Below are positions 18,191 through 20,499 of a DNA stretch of 20,499 bases, in pieces. The first letter of the stretch is position 1. Every line of letters starts with the position of its first letter. A program made the translations under genes and the position numbers. The stretch is from Silene noctiflora (taxonomy: Eukaryota; Streptophyta; Magnoliopsida; Caryophyllales; Caryophyllaceae). Location of the stretch: contig VHZZ01000378.1 of assembly GCA_009801015.1 (NCBI GenBank), positions 193,673-214,171 of the forward strand. The letters are read 5' to 3'. A model generated the notes under the pieces. The model was given only the letters and a program-made list of their open reading frames with translations. It was not told where the DNA came from and did no database searches.

Positions 18191-20499
18191 CAAGTAGGAC
18201 TTGGAGGAGAATCAAGAAGTTCTAGCTTGACAACGAAATACTTATGCTGTTGTTCTCCCAGGGCTTTAGTGAAGACATCTGCAACTTGTTGTGCACTAGG
18301 AACATGTGTGGTGCAGATTAGGCCTTCTTCAATCTTCTCTCTTATGTAATGACAAGCCAGTTTCAAGTGCTTTGTCCTTTTATGGAAGACTGGATTTGCT
18401 GCAATATGCTGTGCAACTTTATTGTCACAATGTAATTTTATTGGCTTTGGAACATGAACATGTAACTCTTGTAACAGTTCATTGAGCCAAACTATTTCAC
18501 TTGAAGTTTGACTCATACTCTTGTATTCAAACTCGGCTGAAGATTTGCTTACTGTTGTTTGATTCTTTGTTTTCCACGAAATCAAAGAATTACCAAGATA
18601 TACACAATATCCTGTTAAGGATTTTCCAGAAAAGGCACAAGTGCCCCAGTCAGCATCACAAAAACTGTGTAATTGTAGTTGTGACTGAGATGAATAAAAT
18701 AAACCCAAATTTGCAGTGCCCTTCAGATATCTTATAAGATGCAATGCAGCTTATAGATGAGGTAGCCTTGGCTCACTCAAAAATTGACTTAGCTGCTGCA
18801 CAATGTAGGACACATCTGGTTTAGTAAGATTCAGATAAAGCAGTCTCCCTATGAGTCTCCTGTATAACTCAGGGTGCTGCATAATTTCTCCTTCATCAGT
18901 GGTTAACCTTAAACTAGTGGGTAATGGAAACTTTGCTGGTTTACAGTTCTCCATCTGTGCATCTTTGATTATCAGTAACATATTTCCTCTGATTAAGAAG
19001 AATTCCTATGCTAGATCTGGCAACTTCTATGCCCAAAAAGTACCTCAGTTGTCCAAGGTCTTTAATGGTAAATGCTTTGTCCAGTAGGTTTTTAACATTT
19101 GCAATGTACTCCTCATCATTACCAGTGATCAAAAGATCATCAATATACACTATGATAACTGTGAATGAGTCATTAATGCCTGATCTTGTAAAGAGAGAAT
19201 AATCTGATTTGGACTTAATAAATCCTTGAGCAAGCAAGAATCTTGACAATTCCAAATTCCATTGTCTAGATGCTTGTTTTAGGCCATATAAGGACCTTTT
19301 TAACAAGCAAACATCATTTTCATTGCCAGCAACATATCCCTCTGGCTTCTTCATGTAGACTTCTTTATCTAAGAACCCATGCAAGAATGCATTATTTATA
19401 TCTAATTGATATAATGACCACTATCTAATAGCTGCCAAAGTAATAACAACCCTTACAGTAGTGAGTTTTGCTACAAGACTGAAGGTATGTTTATAATCCT
19501 TGCCCTCTATTTGGCTATATCCTTTAGCAACAAGCCTTGCTTTATACCTCTCCACTATACCATCATGATTAAACTTGATCTTATATACCCATTTGGCCCC
19601 TATTGCCTTNTTTCCATGAGGCAAAGGTGTAAGGATCCAGGTATTATTCCTTTCAAGAGCATCTATTTCTTTCTCCATGGCTTGAACCCATTTGGGATCA
19701 TCTTTAGCTTGTGAGTAGCAAGATGGCTCATAAAATTTTAAGATATTGGCACAAGAAGCCTGATAATTTGATGACTAACCATGCAGGTTAATGAAATCAG
19801 GAAGCATAAGATTGGTGTCAGTTTGCTGTACCAGAGTGGCTGCAGAAGCACCTGAAGCAATGGATGGTGGAAGACCCTTACATAAGTATCCTTGCAACCT
19901 GGTGGATATTTGTCTTTGTCTGGTTGACTGTCTCACTAATGATTCAGTAGTGGGATTGATATCAGTAATATGTGGTATATTAGTAGTGTGTACTGGTGAC
20001 TCAGATGNTGAAGCAACAACAGTTGCATCTGNAATTGGTACATCAGCANCATTATAATTGTTTGATGTATTGTCTGGAACTTGGAAGGAGCTTTCATCAT
20101 CATCAAAAGATATATTTGATGNGGNAGCTGTGATAAATGGCTGAGCATCANTTGTCACTAAGNCAGTTTCAAATTGAAACTGAGGACTGAATGGGAATAT
20201 CTTTTCTTGAAAATGNACATCTCTGCTCAGTATCACTTCGTGATTATCAATATCATAGAGTTTGTACCCTTTTTGATCAAATGGATACCCCAAGAAAAGG
20301 CATCTAATGGCTCTGTTTTCAAACTTACCTCCACTCTTATGGGCAGCATAACAAAGACACCCTATCAATCTCAAATGTGCATAGTCAGGTGGTTTTTTGA
20401 ACAGCATTTCAAAAGGAGTTTTCCAACCTAACACTGAAGTTGGTGATTAATTGATTAGGTGTCTGGCTGCTAGGATCATTTCTCCCCAAAATCTTTTTG
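18190..20499 (-). pseudogene. Ty1-copia pol polyprotein, C-terminal part, broken
   Basis: The frame shows the integrase C-terminal part ([29 protein letters not shown]; about 20440-20200), a Ser/Thr/Asp-rich linker, and reverse transcriptase (KWVYKIKFNHDG, KARLVAKGYSQIEG, QLDINNAFLHGFLDKEVY, SLYGLKQASRQW, catalytic VYIDDLLITG near 19150). RNase H follows (YRRLIGRLLYLN, CDADWG near 18650, SSAEFEYKSM), ending LDSPPSPT at 18190. In-frame stops lie at 20447-20449, 19775-19777, 19421-19423 and 18751-18753, and a one-base frame change lies near 18980 after LNQRKYV. The breaks are spread evenly, as in an old copy. The lineage may be Ale or a relative; that is a guess. The 5' end is cut by the window edge. 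Confidence 0.92.

Larger units (their letters stand above)
17858..20499 (-). mobile_element. Degenerate Ty1-copia retrotransposon, 3' part
   Basis: Reading right to left: end of integrase, variable linker, reverse transcriptase, RNase H, polypurine tract and 3' LTR. Integrase before reverse transcriptase is the Ty1-copia order. The gag, protease, integrase core and 5' LTR would lie beyond the right edge. Several stops and a frameshift show that it is inactive. Ambiguous bases (n) in the right half suggest collapsed or low-quality assembly of a repeated family. Confidence 0.93.

Noticed and set aside
1..20499. CRISPR array, operon-like cluster or new defence/biosynthetic system
   Set aside because: There are no regularly spaced repeats. 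The three host genes have unrelated, well-known roles, and the rest is transposon or repeat sequence.

Overview
This is a plant nuclear window: genes interrupted by GT-AG introns, AT-rich spacers, and decayed LTR retrotransposons, MULE-like elements and other repeats. Scattered GAGACGGTCTC-type palindromes and AACTG-rich blocks are, from memory, common in Caryophyllales (beet, spinach and Silene relatives). That order is a tentative guess only. Every recognisable protein-coding unit lies on the minus strand.

Layout, left to right. 1-2.2 kb is repeat-rich: a 475-bp inverted-repeat element (676-1150) flanked by a direct repeat, and a minus-strand A-tailed, LINE-like sequence (1436-1944). 2.2-4.7 kb is a complete four-exon SRP9 gene (signal recognition particle 9 kDa subunit, 103 aa). 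Its large second intron holds an LTR/primer-site-like remnant with a 68-bp tandem duplication. 5.7-12.6 kb is a complete 15-exon dynamin-related GTPase gene, closest to DRP1E (613 aa). One intron holds an Au-SINE-like fragment, and intron 1 holds a decayed copy of the start of exon 2. 13.0-15.2 kb is a nested transposon: a MULE-like element with a 9-bp target-site duplication, split by a 1.5-kb solo LTR whose upstream half carries GC-rich palindromic repeats. 15.5-16.8 kb is an intronless cytochrome b5-fusion front-end desaturase (442 aa, sphingolipid delta-8 / acyl delta-6 family) with unusual histidine boxes. 17.86-20.5 kb is the 3' part of a degenerate Ty1-copia element (3' LTR, polypurine tract, RNase H, reverse transcriptase, end of integrase) that runs off the right edge.

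The three host genes do different jobs: SRP9 in co-translational protein targeting, DRP1E in membrane scission and cell-plate or endocytic traffic, and the desaturase in ER lipid modification. Nothing here suggests they form a functional cluster. I found no convincing new biological system. The most interesting points are the nested MULE/solo LTR, the exon-2 duplication relic in DRP1E, and the altered active-site motifs of the desaturase.
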